A model generated the notes under the pieces. That model was not told the origin of the DNA. It did not search any database and was given only the letters and a program-made list of their open reading frames with translations. Shown here in pieces: positions 15,822 to 22,923 of a stretch of DNA of 64,000 nucleotides. Each line of letters opens with the position of its first letter. Within the stretch, counting starts at the first letter, position 1. The position numbers and the translations under genes were made by a program. This stretch comes from Mucilaginibacter empetricola (GTDB lineage Bacteria > Bacteroidota > Bacteroidia > Sphingobacteriales > Sphingobacteriaceae): positions 62,001 through 126,000 of the forward strand of contig NZ_JANUBZ010000007.1 of the NCBI RefSeq assembly GCF_024808665.1, written 5' to 3'.

Positions 15822-17033
15822 TTATTTTTGAGGTTTGTTTTTATTGCCCCAACGTCGTTTTTGTGGCCTTTTTCTGGGGTCGTGTTCTTGTTTAACGGCT
15901 TCTATTGATTTTAACTCATCCGGCACATCAATTAAGCGGATTGGCTTTTCAATTAACTGCTCAATATTTTTCAGTTTGCGTTCGTCGCGATGATTAACAA
16001 AGGTGATAGCGGTTCCTGTAGTTTCGGCACGGGCCGTACGACCAATGCGGTGAATATAATCTTCGGGGTCGCCGGGTACATCGTAATTAATTACAAGGTC
16101 AATCCCTTCCACATCAATCCCCCGCGACAGCGCATCGGTACCGATAATTACGGGCAACTGTTTATTTTTAAAGGCAAGCAAAATATCCTCGCGCTCTTTT
16201 TGCTCCAGGTCAGAGTGAAATGCGCTTACTTTAACGTTTGCCTGCTTTAATTCTTTAGTGAGTGATTTTACAATTTCCTTACGCGATGCGAAAATAATGG
16301 TGCTAACATACGATCCATTCTTCAGCAACATTTGCAGCAAAGGTGTTTTTTGCTGATCATGCACACGATAAATCTGCTGATCAATACCTACTGCAGGCTG
16401 CGATATGGCGATATTAACTTGTGCAGGATTATTCAGCACTGTTTTAGCTAAAGTCCGGATGCGGCCAGGCATAGTTGCCGAAAATAACAAGGTCTGCCGC
16501 TCCTTTGGCAAATAGCTGATAATCTTCATGATATCATCAGAAAAACCCATGTCGAGCATACGGTCGGCCTCGTCCAGTATCAAGTGTTTTAAATGATGTA
16601 ATTTTAATATACCCGAAGTAAGGTGCGCAATTAACCGGCCCGGCGTTGCAATAATAATGTTCACATTATTTTGTATACCACGGCGTTGCTGTTCGTATGC
16701 GGCGCCATCGCCACCACCAAATACAGCTATAGAACTGACACCTGTAAAGTAAGCTAAACCTTCTACCTGCTGGTCTATTTGCTGGGCCAGTTCACGGGTA
16801 GGTGCTAAAATAAGTGTATCAATCTGGTGCTTATTGCCATTGCTGATAGCATTTAAAACCGGCAATAAGTATGCCCCGGTTTTACCTGTGCCGGTTTGGG
16901 CGCAGGCAATAATATCCTGTCCGTTTAGTATGATAGGGATGGCCATCTCCTGTATTGGTGTAGGGCTTGTAAAACCCATGCTTAAGATGCCCTCTAAGAG
17001 TTGTTCGTTGAAATTAAAGTCCTGAAATGTCAC
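15822..17033 (-). CDS. DEAD-box RNA helicase, RhlE type
   Basis: The 403-residue protein contains the DEAD-box motifs in order: Q motif (SPTPIQEMAIP), Walker A AQTGTGKT, PTRELA, the DEAD box in LILDEADRMLDMGF, SAT in LFSATMP, and HRIGRTAR near the end. A short basic tail (RKRPQKRRWGNKNKPQK) would bind RNA. It unwinds RNA with ATP and likely works in ribosome assembly or mRNA decay, with cold adaptation a common role. It stands between the GH43 and feoB genes and seems to be transcribed from its own promoter. Confidence 0.92.
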   Translation of the reverse strand: MTFQDFNFNEQLLEGILSMGFTSPTPIQEMAIPIILNGQDIIACAQTGTGKTGAYLLPVLNAISNGNKHQIDTLILAPTRELAQQIDQQVEGLAYFTGVSSIAVFGGGDGAAYEQQRRGIQNNVNIIIATPGRLIAHLTSGILKLHHLKHLILDEADRMLDMGFSDDIMKIISYLPKERQTLLFSATMPGRIRTLAKTVLNNPAQVNIAISQPAVGIDQQIYRVHDQQKTPLLQMLLKNGSYVSTIIFASRKEIVKSLTKELKQANVKVSAFHSDLEQKEREDILLAFKNKQLPVIIGTDALSRGIDVEGIDLVINYDVPGDPEDYIHRIGRTARAETTGTAITFVNHRDERKLKNIEQLIEKPIRLIDVPDELKSIEAVKQEHDPRKRPQKRRWGNKNKPQK

Positions 17034-17113
17034 TATAAATTTATATGGTGAATGAATGCAAGGTAGTAAAAAATTGTTGTGTTTATGGTATTGGGGATAC
17101 CCTTCTCTCCCAT

Positions 17114-17247
17114 GTTATTTCGAACGGGGGTACCGAGGAGAAACTATCTCTTGAGCGATAGCGAAAAATCTTTTACGACAGGCATAGGCGCTCTGCAAAG
17201 TTCGCCCGGCGTTTCGCAGAAGATTTATCTCTATCGTTCGAAATGAC
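17114..17247. repeat. Intergenic element with inverted ends
   Basis: GTTATTTCGAACG at 17114-17126 is mirrored by CGTTCGAAATGAC at 17235-17247. In between are GAGAAACTATCTC and AGATTTATCTC, again partly complementary. The element fills the space between the feoB stop and the helicase gene. I recall similar TTTCGAACG-bordered repeats in other Bacteroidota genomes, but no copy other than this one is in the window. Confidence 0.55.
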
Positions 17248-17287
17248 AAGAGTAACGAAAACCAACAACTGGCAAATAACAAATAAT

Positions 17288-19402
17288 TTATTTCAGCAGA
17301 TTATAGGCAATAAAACTTGCTGCGTAGGCCAAAACGGTCATGTAGGCAAATTGAACAGCCGGCCAGCGCCAGTTTTTTGTTTCGCGGTAAACTACGGCTA
17401 CGGTACTGGCACATTGCATGGCAAATGCGTAGAACATCATCAATGAAAAAGCCACAGCTAATGAAAATACCGGCTGCCCGGTTTGCTGATTGGTGGCCGT
17501 TTTCATTTTATATTGTACCGATTCCATTTTTTCGGCGCTGCCTTCCACACTGTAAATGGTAGCCATGGTACCCACAAATACTTCACGCGCCGCGAAAGAG
17601 GTAATAAGCGCAATGCCTATCTTCCAATCAAAACCTAAAGGGCGTATAACCGGTTCAATTACATGACCAAGTACACCGGCGTATGAATTTTCAAGCTTTT
17701 CGGAGTTGATGGCCCTGGTTAAACTATCAGGACTTAAATGCTGCGTATACTGCGGCTTACTATATTTTTGTTCGATGGTTTTAAACCGATCACCAGGACC
17801 ATAAGAGGCCAACACCCACAATATTACCGAAACGGCGATGATTACTTTTCCGGCCTGAAAAACGAATGACTTGGAACGATCGTACATGGAATAGCCTACG
17901 TTTTTCCAGCGCGGCATACGGTAAACGGGCAGCTCCATAATGAAATAGCCGCGCTCGCGCCCTTTCAATATCAGCTTAAATACAAAGGCTACCACAACGG
18001 CCGATATTAAACTAAAAACATACATCCCCGTAAGGGCCAAACCCTGCATATTAAAAACCCACCACACATTGCGGTTAGGCACTACCAAAGCAATCAACAG
18101 GGTATAAATTGGCAAACGGGCCGAGCAGGTTACCAAGGGCGTAACCATTATGGTTATCATTCTGTCTTTCCAGTTTTCGATGGTACGCGTGCTCATAATA
18201 GATGGCACCGCGCAGGCAAAACCACCTATAAGCGGCACAACAGATTTTCCGTTGAGGCCCACTTTGCGCATCAATTTATCCATCATAAACGTAACGCGCG
18301 ACATGTAGCCCGTATCTTCCAGTATAGAAATAAAGGCAAACAGGATGGCTATTTGCGGAATAAATACCATTACACCGCTTAAACCGCCAAGCACGCCGTC
18401 GACAATTAAACCGGTTAAGGGACCAGCAGGTAACAGCGTATGTAGTGTACTTTGCAGCCAAACAAAAAAGTCGCCAATAAGCTCCATCGGGTATGCCGAC
18501 CAGGCAAAAATAGACTGGAACATAAACAGCAGCACGCCAAAAAATACAATAAACCCAAAAACTTTATGGGTTAGTATTTTATCAATTTTATTACTGGTAG
18601 TTTCATCCTGAGCCGTTTCAGGAACTTTTACCGTATCATAAAGCAGATCATTAATAAAATTGTATCGCGCTATGGTTTCAGATGCCTGTGCCTTTTGCGA
18701 GTGGAAAGAGAATTCTTTTTCCAGCTCCTCGATGCGATCGCTTTCAGCTGTGGATAAAAACTTTACCGTTTCATGCTGATGCGCCAATTGCAGAGCATAG
18801 TATGGATTATCGAGCTTTAACTCGGCACTGATCTGTTTTATTAAACCGGGTGCAATAGTTTCTACATCGATGGAATCTTGCTGCAGGGCTATTTTATTAG
18901 CAAATGCAATGGCTTCCTTTAGTTTATCAATGCCTTCGCCTTTGCGGGCGGCTATAGGAACTACGGGAACGCCTAATTTTTTTGAGAATTGATCAATATC
19001 AATATTAATCCCCGACTTTTTTGCCAGGTCCATCATATTGAGGGCCACAATAACCGGAATTTTTAAATCGGCAACCTGAGTGTATAACAACAGATTCCTT
19101 TTCAGGTTAGATGCATCCAGTATCACCACAATCAAATCGGGCGAATGCGGGTTGGCTTTATCGGCTAGTACCGAAAAAACGATAGATTCATCCTGGCTTT
19201 TTGGATAAAGGCTGTATGTTCCGGGAAGATCAATGATTTCGGCCGTGCGGCCATCAGAAAGATTTAAATAACCTGTTTTTTTATCAACAGTAACCCCTGG
19301 AAAATTTCCAATTTTTTGATTTAAACCGGTTAGTGTATTAAAAAGAGTTGATTTACCGGTGTTGGGGTTTCCTACAAGAGCAACTCTTAAGTCGGCTTTC
19401 AA
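17288..19402 (-). CDS. feoB: Ferrous iron transporter FeoB
   Basis: The 704-residue protein has an N-terminal G domain with GNPNTGKST (11-19), DLPGTYS and NMMD, a helical GDI-like spacer, and a C-terminal membrane domain of about eight segments with the conserved GGLSGVMVFIPQIAILF and SCTARLP-like parts. It takes Fe(II) into the cytosol, driven or gated by GTP. It lies 11 nt after feoA and is transcribed with it. The stop is near 17288, where a repeat element starts. No FeoC-like gene is seen. Confidence 0.95.
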   Translation of the reverse strand: MKADLRVALVGNPNTGKSTLFNTLTGLNQKIGNFPGVTVDKKTGYLNLSDGRTAEIIDLPGTYSLYPKSQDESIVFSVLADKANPHSPDLIVVILDASNLKRNLLLYTQVADLKIPVIVALNMMDLAKKSGINIDIDQFSKKLGVPVVPIAARKGEGIDKLKEAIAFANKIALQQDSIDVETIAPGLIKQISAELKLDNPYYALQLAHQHETVKFLSTAESDRIEELEKEFSFHSQKAQASETIARYNFINDLLYDTVKVPETAQDETTSNKIDKILTHKVFGFIVFFGVLLFMFQSIFAWSAYPMELIGDFFVWLQSTLHTLLPAGPLTGLIVDGVLGGLSGVMVFIPQIAILFAFISILEDTGYMSRVTFMMDKLMRKVGLNGKSVVPLIGGFACAVPSIMSTRTIENWKDRMITIMVTPLVTCSARLPIYTLLIALVVPNRNVWWVFNMQGLALTGMYVFSLISAVVVAFVFKLILKGRERGYFIMELPVYRMPRWKNVGYSMYDRSKSFVFQAGKVIIAVSVILWVLASYGPGDRFKTIEQKYSKPQYTQHLSPDSLTRAINSEKLENSYAGVLGHVIEPVIRPLGFDWKIGIALITSFAAREVFVGTMATIYSVEGSAEKMESVQYKMKTATNQQTGQPVFSLAVAFSLMMFYAFAMQCASTVAVVYRETKNWRWPAVQFAYMTVLAYAASFIAYNLLK

Positions 19403-19413
19403 TGGAGTAAAAC

Positions 19414-19629
19414 CTATTGCAAAATAATAGTCGAAGCTTCAAATTTGCGCAAGCTCAACTGATAGCCCGAAACGGTAACAGCAATAGGATCGCCTAATGG
19501 TGCAACGCGCGAAATTTTGATTTCCTCACCCGGCAAACATCCCATCTCCATCAATTTTACCGACATTTCCAAATCAGTAAATTCTTTTACTATCCCGGTT
19601 TCGCCTATTTCAAGTTGTGAGAGCTTCAT
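19414..19629 (-). CDS. feoA: FeoA, small SH3-like partner of FeoB
   Basis: The 71 to 72-residue protein (two adjacent ATG codons; I use the second) has the FeoA pattern KLSQLEIGETGIVKEF, then MEMGCLPGEEIKISR and the end PIAVTVSGYQLSLRK, an SH3-like beta barrel. It supports Fe(II) uptake by FeoB, probably through contact with its G domain. Upstream is an unusually clear promoter with an inverted repeat at 19661-19685. Confidence 0.93.
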   Translation of the reverse strand: MKLSQLEIGETGIVKEFTDLEMSVKLMEMGCLPGEEIKISRVAPLGDPIAVTVSGYQLSLRKFEASTIILQ

Positions 19630-19649
19630 CATATCATTAAAAACTTAGT

Positions 19650-19685
19650 CAAATGTATACCTTATTTAAATTAAATCCAAATAAG
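19650..19685 (-). promoter_or_regulatory. feoAB promoter with overlapping inverted repeat
   Basis: On the minus strand, TTTG (19678-19681) and TACATTTG (19650-19657) are exactly 20 nt apart, matching the Bacteroidota -33/-7 consensus. Between and over them lies CTTATTT-N11-AAATAAG (19661-19685), an inverted repeat placed so that a bound protein would block RNA polymerase. For an iron uptake operon a Fur- or DtxR-type repressor is the natural candidate. Confidence 0.65.
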
Positions 19686-19732
19686 ATTAATGATTACCAC
19701 TACTTTTTTACGATGTGAAAGTCATTTTTTTG

Positions 19733-19867
19733 CTAAGCTCTTTTTGCGTTTGGAGAATTGTGTGTTACAACGCTAAAATGAGGGCAGTGGCAGCTATGAA
19801 AAATGCCGCATGATGAAAGAGAGATTAAGGCTACAAAACCTACAATAATCCATTTATTTTTTAACAT
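19733..19867 (-). CDS. Small cysteine-rich lipoprotein, 44 residues
   Basis: This frame starts ATG at 19867, inside the last codons of the VanZ gene (14-nt overlap), and stops at 19733. The product begins MLKNKWIIVGFVALISLSSC, a perfect lipoprotein signal with lipobox LSSC, and the mature part holds CGIFHSCHCPHF, with three cysteines and two histidines in 12 residues. A metal or redox role is possible. The overlap with VanZ and the intact signal argue strongly that it is translated. I know similar tiny C-x-C lipoproteins in Bacteroidota, but no function for them. Confidence 0.72.
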   Translation of the reverse strand: MLKNKWIIVGFVALISLSSCGIFHSCHCPHFSVVTHNSPNAKRA

Positions 19868-20249
19868 ATCTTAATGCGCTAAAAGTTACCAAAACACTAA
19901 ATGCACCCATTGCGGCCCCAACAGCATCGGCAAACAGATCGTTCCATTCGCCATCGCGCCAGGTAAATACCAGCAATTGCAGCAGCTCAATGGCCCCACC
20001 GTATGCAATGGCAATAACCGTAAATAGTATGATGCCTTTATACGGCAAATAAGGCTCATATTGTTGCCTTATTAAGCCATTACAGTAAAATACAACCAGC
20101 ACAAAAAAGAAACCACAATGCACCAGCTTATCAAAGCCAGGGAAAAACACCGGCGACTCGGCAATTTTGCCCAAATGAATGGTACACATTATAAAAATAA
20201 ATAAGGCCCACAAAATAGCAGGCCCGTAATATTTAAATAGTGTTTTCAT
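19854..20249 (-). CDS. VanZ-like membrane protein
   Basis: The 131-residue protein has four membrane segments and the VanZ-like pattern: FPGFDKLVHCGFFFVL in the middle and AYGGAIELLQLLVFTWRDGEWNDLFADAVGA towards the end, with conserved Asp, His and Glu residues facing the membrane surface. VanZ-like proteins in Bacteroidota often accompany the gene of the glycine cleavage H protein, as here; the reason is not known. Its start shares one base with the stop of gcvH, and its end overlaps a small lipoprotein gene, so three proteins are coupled. Confidence 0.85.
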   Translation of the reverse strand: MKTLFKYYGPAILWALFIFIMCTIHLGKIAESPVFFPGFDKLVHCGFFFVLVVFYCNGLIRQQYEPYLPYKGIILFTVIAIAYGGAIELLQLLVFTWRDGEWNDLFADAVGAAMGAFSVLVTFSALRYVKK

Positions 20250-20629
20250 TAAACACCAATAAGCGATTTGTAGCTATCGGCCGATAAAAGTCCATCAACA
20301 CTAGCCACATCAGCCAGGGTAATTTTTACCATCCAGCCTTCGCCATAAGGATCAGAGTTTACCAGTTCGGGCTGCTTGTCAAGCGCAGGATTAACCTCGT
20401 TAATGGTGCCGGTAACGGGCATAAATAAGTCAGAAACGGTTTTAACAGCTTCTACCGTACCAAAAACCTCATCTTTGGCAACTTCTTTTCCTAAGGAGGA
20501 AATATCTATATAAACAATGTCTCCTAATTCGCGCTGGGCAAATTCAGTAATGCCTATATAAGCATCATTGCCATCAACTTTTATCCACTCGTGGTCTTTG
20601 GTATACTTTAATCCTGATGGAAAATCCAT
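20249..20629 (-). CDS. gcvH: Glycine cleavage system H protein
   Basis: The 126-residue protein is a typical H protein, starting [18 protein letters not shown] and carrying the lipoylation site [16 protein letters not shown] with K63 as the lipoyl lysine. It shuttles the methylamine group between the P, T and L proteins during glycine breakdown; the other subunits are not nearby. It also may serve as lipoyl donor. It heads a small operon with the VanZ gene and the 44-residue lipoprotein. A TATTTTTG element lies upstream on the same strand, but without a matching -33 element. Confidence 0.94.
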   Translation of the reverse strand: MDFPSGLKYTKDHEWIKVDGNDAYIGITEFAQRELGDIVYIDISSLGKEVAKDEVFGTVEAVKTVSDLFMPVTGTINEVNPALDKQPELVNSDPYGEGWMVKITLADVASVDGLLSADSYKSLIGV

Positions 20630-20755
20630 ATTCTTTAAATTTTAGGCTCAAAAATAATAAAACTTTAACAAAATGCTATTTATTAGTTGGGTGCCACAGG
20701 GAAATTGCATTTAAATCATTTCATCGCGATAGCATATTAAAAAAATACGATTTTA

Positions 20756-20789
20756 TATGTCCCATCGGGACATCTGGTTGGTAGAAAAT
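20756..20789 (-). repeat. REP/BIME-like element, copy 2
   Basis: Read on the minus strand, TTTCTACCAACCAG leads into the hairpin GTCCC-GAT-GGGAC (20759-20771). With copy 3 it forms an inverted pair: the 20 bases at 20770-20789 are the exact complement of 20841-20860. Confidence 0.65.
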
Positions 20790-20840
20790 GCGTAAACAGG
20801 CACGAGGCGTTATAGGAACGCTTGGTAAATCCGCAATTTT

Positions 20841-20877
20841 ATTTTCTACCAACCAGATGTGCCTGACGGCACATTTT
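20841..20877 (+). repeat. REP/BIME-like element, copy 3
   Basis: TTTCTACCAACCAG is followed by the hairpin GTGCC-TGAC-GGCAC (20859-20872) and ATTTT. It is the mirror partner of copy 2 across a 51-nt spacer, giving a large cruciform-capable unit of about 120 nt. Confidence 0.65.
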
Positions 20878-21135
20878 AAGGGTTAAATTAAATTCGGCAG
20901 TTTTATAAACGTTGGCTGCTAAAAGTTCGATTTAGCTGTTATCAGGTTGAAAAAGCAAGCGACTTTAGGCGTATACATAGCAAAATGCGCCTAATGGCAC
21001 ATTTTAAACATCAAATTAGGTTCGGCCGTTTTATAAGCGTTTGGCTGTTAGCTGCTAAAAGTTCATTTTATCTGTTATCTTTATTTACCAGTTTTAATAA
21101 CTTAAGCAGCCTTTAAGCGTATACATATAAGCAAC
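20860..21135 (+). repeat. Degenerate tandem duplication, about 130-150 nt per unit
   Basis: Unit 1 (20860-20985) and unit 2 (20986-21135) share, in the same order, GGCACATTTTA, TTCGGC-x-GTTTTATAA-x-CGTT, GCTGCTAAAAGTTC (exact), CTGTTATC and GCGTATACATA (exact), with small insertions in unit 2. No open frame crosses both units. It fills the 579-nt gap between gcvH and the DUF4142 gene together with the REP-like pair. Confidence 0.6.
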
Positions 21136-21208
21136 AGTAGTGAAACCGCTATTGAAACTATATGATTTATAGTTTGTTAATATAAACCAATACTAATAAA
21201 AGTTTTTG

Positions 21209-21805
21209 ATGAGAAATTTGTGTTTGGGTATAGCTTTATTAGTTTCTGTATTAATAATACAGGGCTGCACCTTTAAGGCTAAAAGCGGCGTACCTGTAAG
21301 CGCCGACAGTATTTCGAGTGCCGACAGTTTAAAGGCTGTAAACGACAGCGCCACTAAAATTAGCGTATCTGTTGATCATAGTGACATTACCTTTGTTACC
21401 CAAACCGTTCAGGCTTGCATTACCGAGGCTGAGTTAGGGAAACTGGCTGAGCACAACGCACACAATAAAAGAGTTAAAAACTTTGGCGCCATTATGATAA
21501 AAGATCTTAATAAGGCTCACAATAAATTGGTTTTGCTTGCAAACAGCAAAAACATTCCTCTTCCAGCCATTCCGGATACTACTCAGCAAAGAACATTAAA
21601 TGAATTTTCGAAAAAAACGGGAAAGGATTTTGACAGTGCTTATGTTAACTACATGATCACCGATCACAAAAACTATATCACCGTTTTTGAAAATCAATCA
21701 AAAAATGCGGCTGACCCGGATATTAAAAGATTTGCTACTAAATCATTACGCGATCTGAAAAACCATTTGGATGCTATTATGATTATTCACGGTAGCATGA
21801 ATTAG
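21209..21805 (+). CDS. DUF4142 lipoprotein
   Basis: I start at the ATG at 21209; the product begins MRNLCLGIALLVSVLIIQGC, a lipoprotein signal with the lipid-carrying Cys at about residue 20. The remaining part is a four-helix, ferritin-like DUF4142 domain (TFVTQTVQACITEAELGKLAEHN, KNFGAIMIKDLNKAHNKL, DSAYVNYMITDHKNYITVFE). DUF4142 proteins are envelope proteins of unknown function, often induced by stress. The gene is alone and ends at a strong terminator. Confidence 0.85.
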   Translation: MRNLCLGIALLVSVLIIQGCTFKAKSGVPVSADSISSADSLKAVNDSATKISVSVDHSDITFVTQTVQACITEAELGKLAEHNAHNKRVKNFGAIMIKDLNKAHNKLVLLANSKNIPLPAIPDTTQQRTLNEFSKKTGKDFDSAYVNYMITDHKNYITVFENQSKNAADPDIKRFATKSLRDLKNHLDAIMIIHGSMN

Positions 21806-21840
21806 TTAAGCTTAAAGCGGAGAAAAGAACTGAAAGCAGA

Positions 21841-21888
21841 AAGACCAAAGCTGAAAGCTTTTTTGAGCTTCTGGCTTTGGTCTTTTTT
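21841..21888 (+). terminator. Terminator after the DUF4142 gene
   Basis: AAGACCAAAGC (21841-21851) pairs with GCTTTGGTCTT (21874-21884), with a second inner AAGCTT/AAGCTT-like stem, and is followed by a T-run. It also lies behind the convergent lspA gene and may serve both directions. Confidence 0.7.
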
Positions 21889-21933
21889 AGTATTGTATAA
21901 TATCTCTAGTGCTTTAAGCTTTCTGCCTTTAGC

Positions 21934-22539
21934 TTAATCCTCAACTACTTCACTGTTGGGGCTGCTTATTTCGGGTACTTCATGTTTAAAGTAACGTTTC
22001 TGATAAATCAGGATCATAATTACACCAACAGATATAGCTGAATCGGCCAGGTTAAATATCGGCTCAAAAAATTCAAAGTGCTGGCCATGTAATACTGGCA
22101 GCCAATCTGGATAGGTGCCGCTGAATAACGGGAAGTAAAACATATCAACTACCCTACCCTCAAATAAGCTACCGTGCTGATAGATTAAGCCGTAAAAAGT
22201 TGAGTCGATTATATTACCTAATGCGCCGGCAAATATTAATGCCACACACATAATTAAACCGCGGTGATATTTATGCTGAATGAGATATACTAAGCCGTAA
22301 CCTATGCACAATACAGCGGCAATACGGAATAAAGTAAGCGTAAGCTTTCCGGCTTCGCCGCCAATTTCCCAGCCAAAGGCCATACCGTTATTTTCGGTAT
22401 AACGCAGCATGCCGTATTTGCCTAAGAAATGGATTTCTGAATTAAAATCCATATGCGTACGTACCCAGGTTTTAATAATCTGGTCAACAACAATAATTAC
22501 TGCAACTAAAAGAAAGGGTTTTAGATAAACAGCCTTCAT
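21934..22539 (-). CDS. lspA: Lipoprotein signal peptidase (signal peptidase II)
   Basis: The 201-residue protein has four membrane segments and the aspartic protease marks of LspA: RYTENNGMAFGW, GNIIDSTFYG with the first catalytic Asp, and FNLADSAISVGV with the second. It cuts the signal peptide from diacylglyceryl-modified lipoproteins, of which this window alone encodes several. The gene starts directly at the stop of the DksA-like gene (no gap) and is the last of the ileS operon. The large loop between the last two segments is longer than in Proteobacteria, as usual in Bacteroidota. Confidence 0.93.
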   Translation of the reverse strand: MKAVYLKPFLLVAVIIVVDQIIKTWVRTHMDFNSEIHFLGKYGMLRYTENNGMAFGWEIGGEAGKLTLTLFRIAAVLCIGYGLVYLIQHKYHRGLIMCVALIFAGALGNIIDSTFYGLIYQHGSLFEGRVVDMFYFPLFSGTYPDWLPVLHGQHFEFFEPIFNLADSAISVGVIMILIYQKRYFKHEVPEISSPNSEVVED

Positions 22540-22923
22540 TTATTGTTTCAATTTAGCTTCCATGCTTAATGTTGTATGTGGCACCGCACGCAAACGCTCT
22601 TTAGGAATCAGTTTACCTGTTTCGCGGCAAATTCCGTAAGTTTTATTTTCAATACGTACCAAAGCGGCTTCCAGCTGCTCAATAAACTTTTTCTGACGGG
22701 CAGCCAACTGATTGATCTGCTCTTTTTCGAGCGTAGCCGATCCGTCTTCCAATGTTTTATATGTGCCTGCAGTATCATCAGTACCGTTGGCATTGGGTGA
22801 ACTCAAAGAAGTTGCAAGAGCATTTAACTCTTCTTTTGCAGAACGCAGCTTATCGAGTAAAATACCCTTAAATTCTTGCAAATCTGATTCAGAATACCTG
22901 GTTTTTTCGTTTTCTTGTTTCAT
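22540..22923 (-). CDS. TraR/DksA-family regulator with reduced zinc finger
   Basis: The 127-residue protein has an N-terminal coiled coil (about 10-95, with EKEQINQLAARQKKFIEQLEA) and a C-terminal TraR/DksA finger region YGICRETGKLIPKERLRAVP. Of the four zinc-binding cysteines only C99 remains, so zinc can hardly be bound; this is common in Bacteroidota and recalls Cys-poor DksA2. It likely enters the secondary channel of RNA polymerase and modulates promoters with ppGpp. It lies without gap between ileS and lspA, a conserved order in this phylum. Confidence 0.85.
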   Translation of the reverse strand: MKQENEKTRYSESDLQEFKGILLDKLRSAKEELNALATSLSSPNANGTDDTAGTYKTLEDGSATLEKEQINQLAARQKKFIEQLEAALVRIENKTYGICRETGKLIPKERLRAVPHTTLSMEAKLKQ

